A stretch of DNA of 31,205 nucleotides. Source: a virus. The stretch lies in IMG/VR virus record IMGVR_UViG_3300042564_003160, positions 1 to 31,205 of that record. One strand, written 5' to 3'. Numbering within the stretch: the stretch's first letter is position 1; each line of letters opens with the position of its first letter. Of the stretch, positions 6,829 to 16,030 are shown one piece after another. The translations under genes were made by a program, and so were the position numbers. The notes beneath the pieces are model-generated. The model saw only the letters and a program-made list of their open reading frames with translations, had not been told where the DNA came from and did not search any database.

Positions 6829-9800
6829 ATGGCACAACAGATTATTGACATTGGTGCAGCAGCAAATGACGGCACTGGTGAACCGTTACGTGATGCATTT
6901 AACGCTGTAAATGAGAATTTCACTGAGATTTATACTGCTGGCCCGGTAGGCAGCAATGTTGTCATCTCCGGAAATACCATCACAGTCACTGGCACCAACA
7001 ACAACCTGGTGCTGCGAGCCAATGGAATTGGCAATATCCAAGCAAACAGTTCAATCATGCCCAGCATTGATGCTGTGTATGACATTGGTAGCCCTACTGC
7101 AAGAATTGACACAGTCTATGCTGCATATTTTGTGGGCAACGGATCTGGCATAACTGGCATAACCACTGCTGGTACCAGCATAAATTCGGGCACATCCAAT
7201 GTAACAATTGTCAGTGCAAATGGTAATGTAACAGTCAGCGTGGCCGGAACCAGTAATGTTGCTGTGTTTGGCGCAACTTCTTCAAATATCAAAGGCAATC
7301 TAGCAGTTGGTAGTCTTTCAACTGCTGGTCAAATTTCGGCCACCAGTAATGTCACTGGCGGCAATATTAGAACTGTTGGCTCAGTCAGTGCCACAGGCAA
7401 CATCACTGGCAATTATATTCTAGGCAATGGTGCATTGTTATCGGGTATTATCACTTCTGTATCTAATATTAACAACGGAAACAGCAATGTAAACATTCAA
7501 AACACCGGTGCCAACATCACTGTGTCTGTTAACGGTGTGGCAAATACTGTGGTGTTCGGTCCTGCAGCCACCACATTCACAAGCAACATTGTTCCTGGTG
7601 CCAACAACATATACACACTGGGCACAGCCACCCAAAGATTTAAAAATATTTACTTGAGTGGTAACACAATCACTCTTGGTGATTCAACATTCACGGCCAA
7701 TGCTGATTCCGTTGTTTTGACCAATCCCGTTGGTGGAGTCTTTACATTGCAAGGAACAAGTCAACTCAGCGGATCGTCTATTATCAATGGACTCAGTCAG
7801 ATGGCCATTCCGGTGGCTAACGGCAATGTACAGGTCAGTATTGGAACCACAGCCAATGCATTTGTGATCAGCAATGCTGGTGTTCAGAGCATTGGTAACA
7901 TACGGTCCAACAGCCAAATTAGTGCTACTGGTAATATTGTTACTGATCAGTTTTTTGTTGGTAACTTTTCTGGCAACATAACTGGCAACTTTGTTGTACC
8001 TGGTGTCAACACACAGATTCTTTACAACAATTTTGGCAATGCCGGAGCCAGTGCTGCTTTTAGATTTGATAGCACAAGCAATGTATTAACATTAACTGGT
8101 AATGCACAAGTTGGAAACATATCGTCCACAGGCAATGTCATTGGCAGTTATATATTAGGCAATGGTAGCCAACTCACAGGACTACCTGCCACTTACAGCA
8201 ATGCCAACGTGGCAACATATTTGGCCAGCGCCACCAACACATCAAACATTATTACCACAGCAAACATTGCTGGCGGTAACTTGTCTTTAACTGGAGCATT
8301 TGGTGCCAGTTCGTTAAGTTCAGCAGGCAATGTAACTGGTGGCAACTTAAAAACATTGGGCATAATAAGTTCTGCAGGCAATATCACAACCGACGGGTAC
8401 TTTGTTGGTACTTTTGCCGGCAACATCACAGGTAATTTGACAGTACCTGGATCAAACACACAAGTTATTTTTAATAACGCTGGCAATGCTGGAGCCAGTG
8501 CTGGATTGAGATTTGACACAGCAGGGCCTAACTTGCTCACAGTCAATGGCAATATACAAACCATTGGATTGTTAGCGTCTGGCAATGTATCGGCAGCTGG
8601 CAATGTATTGACTGGTAATGTTATAACCACTGGTGCTGTAATTGCAACTGGTAATGTAAACAGTTTGGCCAATGTCAATGGCGGTAATTTGGCCACTGAA
8701 GGATCAATCACAGCCACTGCCAACGTAACAGGTGGCAATTTGATCACTGCTGGAGCACTGTCAGTTGGCACTACAGTCAGCACAACTGGTAATATCACTG
8801 GTAGTAATATCATCACTGCAGGATCAGTCAGTGCCGGTGGCGATGTTAGCCTAATAGGCAATGTCACCGGCGGAAATATTCACACTGTTGGGCAAGTTAG
8901 TGCAACCGGTAATATAACTGGTAACAACATTCAGTTTGGCATATTCAAATTACTTAATAATGGTGATGCACAAGTTGGTAATTTAACTGTTAGCAATGGC
9001 CCAGGTGTTGGCAATCTTCTTGTTGGTAATATTATAAGTGCAACTGGCAACATACTAACTGGCGGTAATATCATCGCAACCACCAACGTCATTGGCGGTA
9101 ATGTGCTGGCTGGATCAGGTGTTATTACCACAACTGGCAACATCACAGGCGGTAATATATTGGCTGGGTCAGGTGTGATCAGCACTGGTGGCAATGTCAA
9201 TGGCTCAGTATTCAATGGCAATGTGGCATTCAGCACTGGCACAGTGTCAGGCACTGGCAACATCACTAGTGGTAACATAATACTTGCAGGTGTGGTATTG
9301 TCCACCAACACAGTTTCTGCCGCCGGCAATGTGATTGGTGGCAACATCAACACAGGTGGAAATGTTTCTACTTCGGGCAATGTCATAGCTCAAGACGTCA
9401 GAGTTGGCCCGGGCATCACTGGCGGTACCATAAGCGCATTAGGCAACATTACTAGTGCCAACACATTGAACGCAGTTAGTTTGAGTTTGAGTGGAAATGT
9501 TGTATCACCATTCAATGTCACAGGCAACATCACTGGTGGTAATATTATTGCTGTGGCAGCAGTCAATGCTGTTTCAATTAGTGCAAGTGGCAACATCACT
9601 GGTGGTAACATACTTGGCGGAGCCAACGTCAATGCCACGACTCACACAGGTACCACCGTTTCAGTAACTGCCAATATCACTGGCGGTAATGTAAATGCAG
9701 CAGGATTGAGTTTGAGTGGCAATGTGGTATCACCACTCAATGTCACTGGCACTGTAACTGGTGGCAATATTATCAGCGTGGCAGCAATGTCAGCGGCCAC

Positions 9801-12060
9801 AATGACCACTACAGGAAATGCCATAGTTGGCGGTGACTTGATTGTCAACGGTAACTTGACATATCTCAATATATCATCGTTCAATGTTGAAGATCCCATA
9901 ATTGGTCTTGGTCGTGGACCCAACAACGCACCACTAATCTCCGATGACAACAAAGATCGCGGTACAGATTTATTTTATTTTGACACAACAGAAAAACAAG
10001 CCTTTGTTGGATTCAAAGACTCAACTGGTAAAATGTTTGCTGCAACTGATGTCAGCATTGCCAACGAAGTGGTCACAGTCAACAGTTATGGAAGTTTTGT
10101 AGTTGGACAGTTAGAAGGTGCAACAGTAAGCACCACAGGCAATATCACAGGTAATTATTTTGTTGGTAATGGATCTGCCTTGACCGGTGTAGTAGCAACC
10201 AGCATTGGTGTGTTGCCAAGTTTGAGTGTGACCGGCAATATCATCACAGGCAACTTGAACTCGTTAGGACAAGTCAGTGTAGTGGCCAATGTTGTTGGTG
10301 GTAATGTTAGTACCGCAGGATTGATCACTGCAACTGGTAACATCACAGGTGGCAACATTGCCACAGGTGGACTGATCACCGCCGCTGGCAATATCACAGG
10401 TGGTAACATCATGGGTGGTGCCAATGTCAATGCCACATTGTTTACAGGTACCACTGTCAGTGTAACTGGAAATATCACAGGTGGTAATGTGCTTGGTGGC
10501 GCCAATGTCAATGCCACACTGTTTACTGGTACTACAGTTTCAGTAACTGGCAACGTCACAGGTGGTAATTTAAATGCTGTGGGATTGAGTTTGAGTGGTA
10601 ATGTTGTATCACCACTCAATGTCACTGGCAACATTGCAAGCGGTAATATAACAACTCCTGGGTTGATCAGTTCAACTGGTAACATCACTGGTGGCAACAT
10701 TATTTCCGTTGCAGCGGTCAGTGCTGTATCTGTAGTGGCCACAGCAAATGTTGATGGTGGTAACATCAATGCAAGTGGCAACGTCACTGGTGGTAATATT
10801 ACCACTGCAGGATTGGTCACTGTCACTGGCAATGTGATTAGCGGTAATATTACTACAACAGGACAAGTGAGTGCCACTGCCAACGTCACAGGTGGCAATT
10901 TGATCACTGCTGGCCTGGCCACTGTGGCAGGCAACATAATTGGCGGCAATATCACCACTGCAGGTCTAGTAACTGCTACAGGCAACATTGTGTCAGGTGC
11001 GTTGATTTCGGCCGCAGGTAATGTTTCAGCCGCAGGCAATGTGTTTGCTCAATACATTTTTGGTAACTTGGTCGGTAGTTTTTCACTGGCTACTGCCAAC
11101 AGTCAAGTGTTATTTGACAACAATGGATCAGTGTCTGGCGATTCAGGATTGATATACGATTTTTCAGCCAATGCACTTACTGTTGGTGGCGCAGTAACAA
11201 CCACCAATGGCGGAAGTTTGACCGTGGCAGGTGCTGCCGCAGTAACTGGCAATATCACAACTTCAATTGGTAACATTGGCGGCGGCAACATCATAGCCAC
11301 AACACTGGTCAGTGCAGGTGGTAACGTGGTTGGTGGAAATATTACCACAGGTGGTGCGGTAAGTGCAACCGGCAATGTCATTGGCGGCAATATCAATTCA
11401 GGCGGCGTGGCCAGCATAACCGGCAATGTTGTTGGTGGCAATGTTAGCACTGCAGGATTGATTACTGCGACTGGTAATGTCACTGGTGGAAACATTATAA
11501 CAGCCGCATTGGTGCAAGGACTCACAGTAAGTGCAACAGCCAACGTGATTGGTGGCAATATCAGCACAGGTGGATTGATCACAGCCACAGGCAACGTCAC
11601 TGGTGGTAACTTGATCACTGGTGCACAAGTTATTTCTGTAGGTAACGTGAGTGGTGGCAATATCAACACAGTAGGATTGATCTCTGCAACTGGTAACATC
11701 ATTGGTGGCAACCTGTCGGGCACCAGCATTGTGGGCACGTTGACCACAGCCGCCCAAACCAACATCACCTCAGTAGGCACATTGGACAGTTTGGCAGTGA
11801 CTGGCAACGTGGTAGGTGGCAACTTAATAACCAATAGTGGATTTGTGTTTGCCACTGGCAACATCACTGGCGGCAATTTGAATGCAGCAGGATTGAGTTT
11901 GAGTGGAAATGTGCTCAGTGCAATCAACATGATCGCAAACATCACAACAACAGCCAATGTTAATGCCAACAATATCAGTGCTACAACCTCGATAAATATT
12001 GCAGGAGCACAGGTAGCAACTATAGATGATGCGGCTGCATTGGCAATAGCTTTAGGATAA
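6829..12060 (+). CDS. Giant tail-fibre-like protein 2 (1743 aa solenoid)
   Basis: The N-terminus MAQQIIDIGAAANDGTGEPLRDAFNAVNENFTEIY is the attachment-type leader found on long fibres of many T4-like phages. Then come YxxYFVGNGSGITGI-type elements and several dozen copies of a ~17-residue unit, TGN[IV]TGGN[IVL]xTAGLISA, expected to build a beta-solenoid shaft. About residues 1000-1085 hold an interruption domain (VNGNLTYLNISSFNVEDPII, then DDNKDRGTDLFYFD) that recurs in phage fibres. Further modules include NTQ[IV][LI][FY]NN.GNAGASA (near 400 and 550) and SIVGTLTTAAQTNITSVGTL near the C-terminus. There is no repeat-free knob: the protein ends shortly after the last repeats in a small helical tail (INIAGAQVATIDDAAALAIA), so a partner protein may supply the tip. 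The Shine-Dalgarno AGAGGA is in a hairpin, 12 bases from the ATG. Confidence 0.82.
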   Translation: MAQQIIDIGAAANDGTGEPLRDAFNAVNENFTEIYTAGPVGSNVVISGNTITVTGTNNNLVLRANGIGNIQANSSIMPSIDAVYDIGSPTARIDTVYAAYFVGNGSGITGITTAGTSINSGTSNVTIVSANGNVTVSVAGTSNVAVFGATSSNIKGNLAVGSLSTAGQISATSNVTGGNIRTVGSVSATGNITGNYILGNGALLSGIITSVSNINNGNSNVNIQNTGANITVSVNGVANTVVFGPAATTFTSNIVPGANNIYTLGTATQRFKNIYLSGNTITLGDSTFTANADSVVLTNPVGGVFTLQGTSQLSGSSIINGLSQMAIPVANGNVQVSIGTTANAFVISNAGVQSIGNIRSNSQISATGNIVTDQFFVGNFSGNITGNFVVPGVNTQILYNNFGNAGASAAFRFDSTSNVLTLTGNAQVGNISSTGNVIGSYILGNGSQLTGLPATYSNANVATYLASATNTSNIITTANIAGGNLSLTGAFGASSLSSAGNVTGGNLKTLGIISSAGNITTDGYFVGTFAGNITGNLTVPGSNTQVIFNNAGNAGASAGLRFDTAGPNLLTVNGNIQTIGLLASGNVSAAGNVLTGNVITTGAVIATGNVNSLANVNGGNLATEGSITATANVTGGNLITAGALSVGTTVSTTGNITGSNIITAGSVSAGGDVSLIGNVTGGNIHTVGQVSATGNITGNNIQFGIFKLLNNGDAQVGNLTVSNGPGVGNLLVGNIISATGNILTGGNIIATTNVIGGNVLAGSGVITTTGNITGGNILAGSGVISTGGNVNGSVFNGNVAFSTGTVSGTGNITSGNIILAGVVLSTNTVSAAGNVIGGNINTGGNVSTSGNVIAQDVRVGPGITGGTISALGNITSANTLNAVSLSLSGNVVSPFNVTGNITGGNIIAVAAVNAVSISASGNITGGNILGGANVNATTHTGTTVSVTANITGGNVNAAGLSLSGNVVSPLNVTGTVTGGNIISVAAMSAATMTTTGNAIVGGDLIVNGNLTYLNISSFNVEDPIIGLGRGPNNAPLISDDNKDRGTDLFYFDTTEKQAFVGFKDSTGKMFAATDVSIANEVVTVNSYGSFVVGQLEGATVSTTGNITGNYFVGNGSALTGVVATSIGVLPSLSVTGNIITGNLNSLGQVSVVANVVGGNVSTAGLITATGNITGGNIATGGLITAAGNITGGNIMGGANVNATLFTGTTVSVTGNITGGNVLGGANVNATLFTGTTVSVTGNVTGGNLNAVGLSLSGNVVSPLNVTGNIASGNITTPGLISSTGNITGGNIISVAAVSAVSVVATANVDGGNINASGNVTGGNITTAGLVTVTGNVISGNITTTGQVSATANVTGGNLITAGLATVAGNIIGGNITTAGLVTATGNIVSGALISAAGNVSAAGNVFAQYIFGNLVGSFSLATANSQVLFDNNGSVSGDSGLIYDFSANALTVGGAVTTTNGGSLTVAGAAAVTGNITTSIGNIGGGNIIATTLVSAGGNVVGGNITTGGAVSATGNVIGGNINSGGVASITGNVVGGNVSTAGLITATGNVTGGNIITAALVQGLTVSATANVIGGNISTGGLITATGNVTGGNLITGAQVISVGNVSGGNINTVGLISATGNIIGGNLSGTSIVGTLTTAAQTNITSVGTLDSLAVTGNVVGGNLITNSGFVFATGNITGGNLNAAGLSLSGNVLSAINMIANITTTANVNANNISATTSINIAGAQVATIDDAAALAIALG
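7310..12000 (+). repeat. Main GNxTGGN solenoid array of fibre 2
   Basis: Dozens of imperfect 51-base units (17 aa), interrupted near 9830-10130 by a non-repeat domain. A distinct 81-base tandem (27 aa, beginning GGANVNATLFTGTTVSVTGN) starts at 10414 and 10495; a relative, GGANVNATTHTG, starts near 9616. A second recurring insert, LSLSGNVVSP[FL]NVTGN, appears near 9480, 9705 and 10585. Confidence 0.85.
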
Positions 12061-12063
12061 CAA

Positions 12064-12396
12064 ATGGCAAATACTTTTACACGAAAAACTTCGCAAAACA
12101 TTGGTGCAACAGCTACTCAAATAGGTGCATATACTGTGCCCTCTGCTACAACTGCCATTGCAATTGGGCTTACTTGTACCAATACCACAGGCAGTGCAAT
12201 CACAGCCAATGTGTTTTTGGCCAATGCCACCGCCAACACTTACATAGTGGCCAATGCGCCCATCAGTTCGGGGGCATCGTTGATCCCCATTGGCGGAGAT
12301 CAAAAGATTGTGCTGATCACTGGGGACAAAATATACGTGCAAAGCAGTGCTGCCACCAGCATTGATGCAATTTTGAGCATAATGGAAATCACCTAA
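12064..12396 (+). CDS. Small virion structural protein
   Basis: A 110-aa protein without repeats or catalytic motifs, predominantly beta (NIGATATQIGAYTV, TNTTGSAITANVFLAN, PIGGDQKIVLITGDKIYVQS) and ending IDAILSIMEIT. Small proteins of this composition between fibre genes are common in aquatic T4-like phages, where they are listed as structural; I know of no assigned role. Possible jobs are a fibre joint, a cap or a chaperone-like partner. AGGATAA precedes the ATG by a few bases, overlapping the end of the 1743-aa fibre gene. Its stop and the next start overlap as TAATG, so it is translationally coupled to fibre 3. Confidence 0.62.
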   Translation: MANTFTRKTSQNIGATATQIGAYTVPSATTAIAIGLTCTNTTGSAITANVFLANATANTYIVANAPISSGASLIPIGGDQKIVLITGDKIYVQSSAATSIDAILSIMEIT

Positions 12397-15300
12397 TGGC
12401 ATATCTTGGTCTTCAACCCAACACACCACTGCTGAATACCAGTACTCAAACGTTCAGTGGCAACAGTGTGGCCACACAGTTTAGCCTGGCTAGATCAGTG
12501 GCATCAGCGTCTGATCTGGATGTGATGATTGGCAGCACACTGCAAAGACCATTCACAGATTACACTGCTGGCAACGTAAGTTTACAATTTATTTCTGCAC
12601 CCGGTGCTGGCGCAAACAACATCACAGTTACCTATCGAGGCGGTGCATTGAACAGTCTTGATCTTACAGCATCGGTGTTTAATGCAGGCACAGTGGCTGC
12701 ACCCAGTGTTGTGAGTTTGGCAGCCAATAACACAGGTATCTACTGGGCCAATGCCAGTTCAATGAGTGTCACAGTGAGCGGCACCAATCGTGCCACATTC
12801 ATGGCCAATGCTACCTCAATCAGCACAGACACAGGTGCACTGATTGTGGATGGCGGCCTGGGAGTGGATGGCAATGTCAACATTGGTGGAGTCGTTGGTA
12901 TTACTGACGCCACTGAGAGTACCAGTGTTTCAACTGGCGCCTTCAAACTTAGTGGCGGCGCCGGCATTGTAGGCAACTTGAATGTAGGCGGTGATATTAC
13001 CTGTGTGGGCGACTTCACAGTGAATGGTACATTTACCACAACAGGTACAGACAGCCTGGCTGTGACTGATCCGTTTATCTTTTTGGCTGAAAACAATCCT
13101 GGCGACACATATGACTCGGGTGTAATTAGTCAGTATTACGACGGTGCCAACCTTCGTTACACTGGCTACTTCCGTGATATAACAGATGCCAAGTACAAGT
13201 TGTTTACCAATTTGTTGACTGAGCCTACCACCACAGTTGATACCACAGACCCCAGTTTTCAATATACTGATTTGATCCTGGCCAATTTGAGTGCCACTGG
13301 CAACGTGTCAGGCACATACTTTATTGGTAACGGTTCTGCACTCACAGGTATTTCAACAACCACCAGCAATATTTTCAATGCCAACACATCAGTGGCCATT
13401 GCCGCAGTCAATGCCAATGTCAACATGGTGGTCAACAGTGTACAAATTGCCAATGTGTGGTCAGGTGGTATTAGTGTAGTGGGGGCAGTAGCAGCCTCAA
13501 CCACACTCAGTGCCACTGGCAATGCTATCGCTGGCAATATTTCAACAGCAGGGGTGATCACAGCCACAGGCAATATTACATCAGCAGCCAACGTATCAGC
13601 CGGCAACGTATTAACTGGTGGCGCAGTAAGTTCCACGGGCAACATCACAGGTGGCAACGTTATTGGTACCACTGCTGTTTCAACTGGTGGCAACGTGGTC
13701 GGTGGCAACGTTCGTACCAATGGAACTGTTTCGGCTGCTGGAGACGTATATGGCAATAACATCAACGCTACTTCAACATTAACAGCAGGAACTACCATCA
13801 GCGCAATAGGCACAATCACAGGCGGAAACATCCTAACTGGTGGTCAAGTCAGTGCCGCAGGTAATATTACAGGCAGTTATTTCCTTGGCAACGGATCTGC
13901 ATTAACTGGTATAAGTTCAAATAAAATTTTCAATGGTACCAGTGAAGCTAATATTGGTGCCTCTGGTGGCAATGCTAATATATCAATTGGCGGCACATCA
14001 AACGTAGCGGTGTTCAGCACACTGGGTGCCAATGTAACTGGTTGGATTGGTGCTACTGGCAACTTAGATGCTGCTGGCAACGTTGCGTTTACCGGTACCG
14101 TACAAAACATCACTATTGGTACCAGCCAAACCACAGGCAATGTAACAGTAGGTGGAGCAGTACAAACTGGCACAATTTTAATTGGTCAAAGCACAAACCC
14201 ACAGACCATAAACATTGGCCATGGTGCCACAGGCACAGGCAATACAAAAACCATTCAAATTGGCGAAAACGGTTTGGCTGGGTCCACCACACTGATTGAC
14301 ATTGGTCCTGTCTCAGCGACCACAGCCGCTGGCACAGTGACATTCAACACTGCCACCATAGTGGCCATTAGCAATACTGGTGGCACAGCACTCAGTGTGG
14401 CTGGCAATGTGACAGGTGGTAATGTATTAACTGGTGGATTGATCAGTGCCACAGGCACAATCACTGGTGGTAATTTGGCCACAGGTGGTACAGCCAGTGC
14501 TGTGGGCAATGTCACAGGTGGTAATATTATCACCGCGGCAGCAGTAAGTGCTGCCTCAGTCAGTGCCAGTGGCACAGTTATTGGTGCTGGTAACATCACT
14601 GGCGCCAACATCAACACTGGAGGTTTGGTCACAGCCACAGGTAATGTCACCGGTGGCAACATTGCCACAGCCGGATTGATCACTGTCACAGGCAATGTGC
14701 AAGCAGTGGGCAATGTGTCAGGCGGTAACATACTCACAGCCAATATGGTGCAAGGTGCCACAATCAGTGCCACAGCCAATGTATTGGCCACAGCCAATGT
14801 CAGCGGCGCATACTTCTTGGGCACTGGCATTAGTTTGAGTGGCAACGTGATTTCTGGTATCAGTACCACTGCCAATATAACTGGTGCCAATATTATTGCC
14901 ACTGCCGCAATGAGTGCAGTATCAGTATCAGCAAGTGGCAACATCACAGGCGGCAATGTACTAGGTGGAGCCAATGTCAATGCCACATTGTTTACTGGTA
15001 CTACAGTTTCAGTAACTGGCAACATCACTGGTGGTAATGTGTTGGGCGGAGCCAATGTCAATGCTACTACACACACAGGTAGCACAGTTAGTGTTACTGG
15101 TGCAATTACTGGTGCAGGCATTACTGGTACAAGTTTAACAGTATCCACTGGCACAGTTACATTGGGCAACATTGTCAATGCCAACGGCAATGGTGTGGGC
15201 AACATTGGTAATAGTACAGTTTACTTCGACACAGTTTTTGCCAAAGCAACATCAGCACAATACGCTGACTTGGCAGAATGGTACGAAGCAGATGCTAACT

Positions 15301-15635
15301 ATGCTCCAGGCACAGTGTTGGTATTTGGCGGCAGTCGAGAAGTTACTGAAGCAATTGGTATCAACGATGTACGTGTGGCAGGTGTGGTCAGTACAAATCC
15401 AGCACACATCATGAACTCAGGACTCAAAGCTGAACACACAGCAGCCGTGGCATTAACAGGTCGTGTACCAACTCTGGTGGTCGGTGCTGTGGCCAAAGGT
15501 GACATGATGGTCACAGCTGGTGGTGGCCGAGCACAGGCCTGTGCAGAACCTAAACTGGGCAGTGTGATTGGTAAAGCAGTACAAGACCACCCAGGTGGAC
15601 AAGGCGTGATTGAAATTGTTGTGGGAAGATTATAA
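12396..15635 (+). CDS. Tail-fibre-like protein 3 (1079 aa, conserved C-terminal domain)
   Basis: The N-terminal ~100 residues (MAYLGLQPNTPLLNT..., QFSLARSVASASDLDVMIG) are a short attachment-type domain typical of phage adhesins. Residues ~150-300 contain a recurring fibre module (VDGGLGVDGNVNIGG, FTVNGTFTTTGTDSLAVTDP, then an aromatic SQYYDGANLRYTGYF section). Residues ~300-905 are solenoid repeats like those of fibre 2, with YFLGNGSALTGIS elements. The last ~130 residues are repeat-free: SAQYADLAEWYEADANYAPG, VLVFGG, AGVVSTNPAHIMN, VALTGRVP, GVIEIVVGRL. I recognise this as a recurrent C-terminal domain of phage fibres, usually thought to cap the shaft. It overlaps the preceding gene by one base and the next gene likewise (TAATG both times), giving a tightly coupled operon. 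Confidence 0.8.
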   Translation: MAYLGLQPNTPLLNTSTQTFSGNSVATQFSLARSVASASDLDVMIGSTLQRPFTDYTAGNVSLQFISAPGAGANNITVTYRGGALNSLDLTASVFNAGTVAAPSVVSLAANNTGIYWANASSMSVTVSGTNRATFMANATSISTDTGALIVDGGLGVDGNVNIGGVVGITDATESTSVSTGAFKLSGGAGIVGNLNVGGDITCVGDFTVNGTFTTTGTDSLAVTDPFIFLAENNPGDTYDSGVISQYYDGANLRYTGYFRDITDAKYKLFTNLLTEPTTTVDTTDPSFQYTDLILANLSATGNVSGTYFIGNGSALTGISTTTSNIFNANTSVAIAAVNANVNMVVNSVQIANVWSGGISVVGAVAASTTLSATGNAIAGNISTAGVITATGNITSAANVSAGNVLTGGAVSSTGNITGGNVIGTTAVSTGGNVVGGNVRTNGTVSAAGDVYGNNINATSTLTAGTTISAIGTITGGNILTGGQVSAAGNITGSYFLGNGSALTGISSNKIFNGTSEANIGASGGNANISIGGTSNVAVFSTLGANVTGWIGATGNLDAAGNVAFTGTVQNITIGTSQTTGNVTVGGAVQTGTILIGQSTNPQTINIGHGATGTGNTKTIQIGENGLAGSTTLIDIGPVSATTAAGTVTFNTATIVAISNTGGTALSVAGNVTGGNVLTGGLISATGTITGGNLATGGTASAVGNVTGGNIITAAAVSAASVSASGTVIGAGNITGANINTGGLVTATGNVTGGNIATAGLITVTGNVQAVGNVSGGNILTANMVQGATISATANVLATANVSGAYFLGTGISLSGNVISGISTTANITGANIIATAAMSAVSVSASGNITGGNVLGGANVNATLFTGTTVSVTGNITGGNVLGGANVNATTHTGSTVSVTGAITGAGITGTSLTVSTGTVTLGNIVNANGNGVGNIGNSTVYFDTVFAKATSAQYADLAEWYEADANYAPGTVLVFGGSREVTEAIGINDVRVAGVVSTNPAHIMNSGLKAEHTAAVALTGRVPTLVVGAVAKGDMMVTAGGGRAQACAEPKLGSVIGKAVQDHPGGQGVIEIVVGRL
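13280..15130 (+). repeat. GNxTGGN solenoid array of fibre 3
   Basis: Imperfect 51-base units as in fibre 2, plus the 81-base module starting at 14965 and 15046. Bases 14970-15023 match 10501-10554 in fibre 2 at 53 of 54 positions, far closer than protein-level conservation of a degenerate repeat would require. Confidence 0.85.
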
Positions 15636-16027
15636 TGAGTTACTTAGGCAATACACCGCAGATTGGTCAGTATCGTAAGATGGACAACCTGACCTTTGAT
15701 GGAGTACAACAAACATTTGACATCAACATCAGTGGAGTTCCATTCAACCCGCCCACAGCATTTGCCATGATGGTGAGTTTGAACGGCGTGATACTAAACC
15801 CTGGTGTTAGTTTTTCAATATCAGGATCACAGATCAGTTTTGCAACACCTCCAGTGGCATTGACACCGTTCTTTGGCTTGCTGTTCGGAGATACGCTATA
15901 TACAGGTACACCCAGCGATGCCACAGTCACAAACAGCAAAATCGCACAGGGTACAATCAATTACGACCGATTCAGTGTCAACACACAAGCAACGTTGACA
16001 GCAAATCAAATTATATTTGGAGTTTAA
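15635..16027 (+). CDS. Small virion structural protein (fibre N-domain-like)
   Basis: A 130-aa protein whose N-terminus (MSYLGNTPQIGQYRKMDNLTFDGVQQTFDI) and following beta-rich segment (MMVSLNGVILNPGVSFSISGSQISFATPP) resemble the attachment domain found at the start of many phage adhesins. Here it stands alone, without any shaft, and ends in ATVTNSKIAQGTINYDRFSV..., the segment that in longer proteins leads into the fibre. It may be an adaptor or a remnant of a longer fibre whose shaft was lost. The start overlaps the stop of fibre 3 (TAATG). GGGAAGA upstream provides a ribosome site, and the next gene begins three bases after its stop codon. Confidence 0.62.
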   Translation: MSYLGNTPQIGQYRKMDNLTFDGVQQTFDINISGVPFNPPTAFAMMVSLNGVILNPGVSFSISGSQISFATPPVALTPFFGLLFGDTLYTGTPSDATVTNSKIAQGTINYDRFSVNTQATLTANQIIFGV

Positions 16028-16030
16028 GAA

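Noticed and set aside
7310-12000. Possible CRISPR array or non-coding satellite because of dense short repeats
   Set aside because: The repeats are in frame, degenerate at third positions, have no spacers, and encode a coherent protein repeat.
8193-12101. Long minus-strand open frames (up to ~330 codons) rich in TLPPVTLPVA-type repeats across the fibre genes; similar ones at 13259-13831 and 14255-15205
   Set aside because: They mirror the sense-strand GNxTGGN codon pattern, which contains few antisense stops. They lack ribosome sites and promoters, and their repeat matches the sense repeat exactly.
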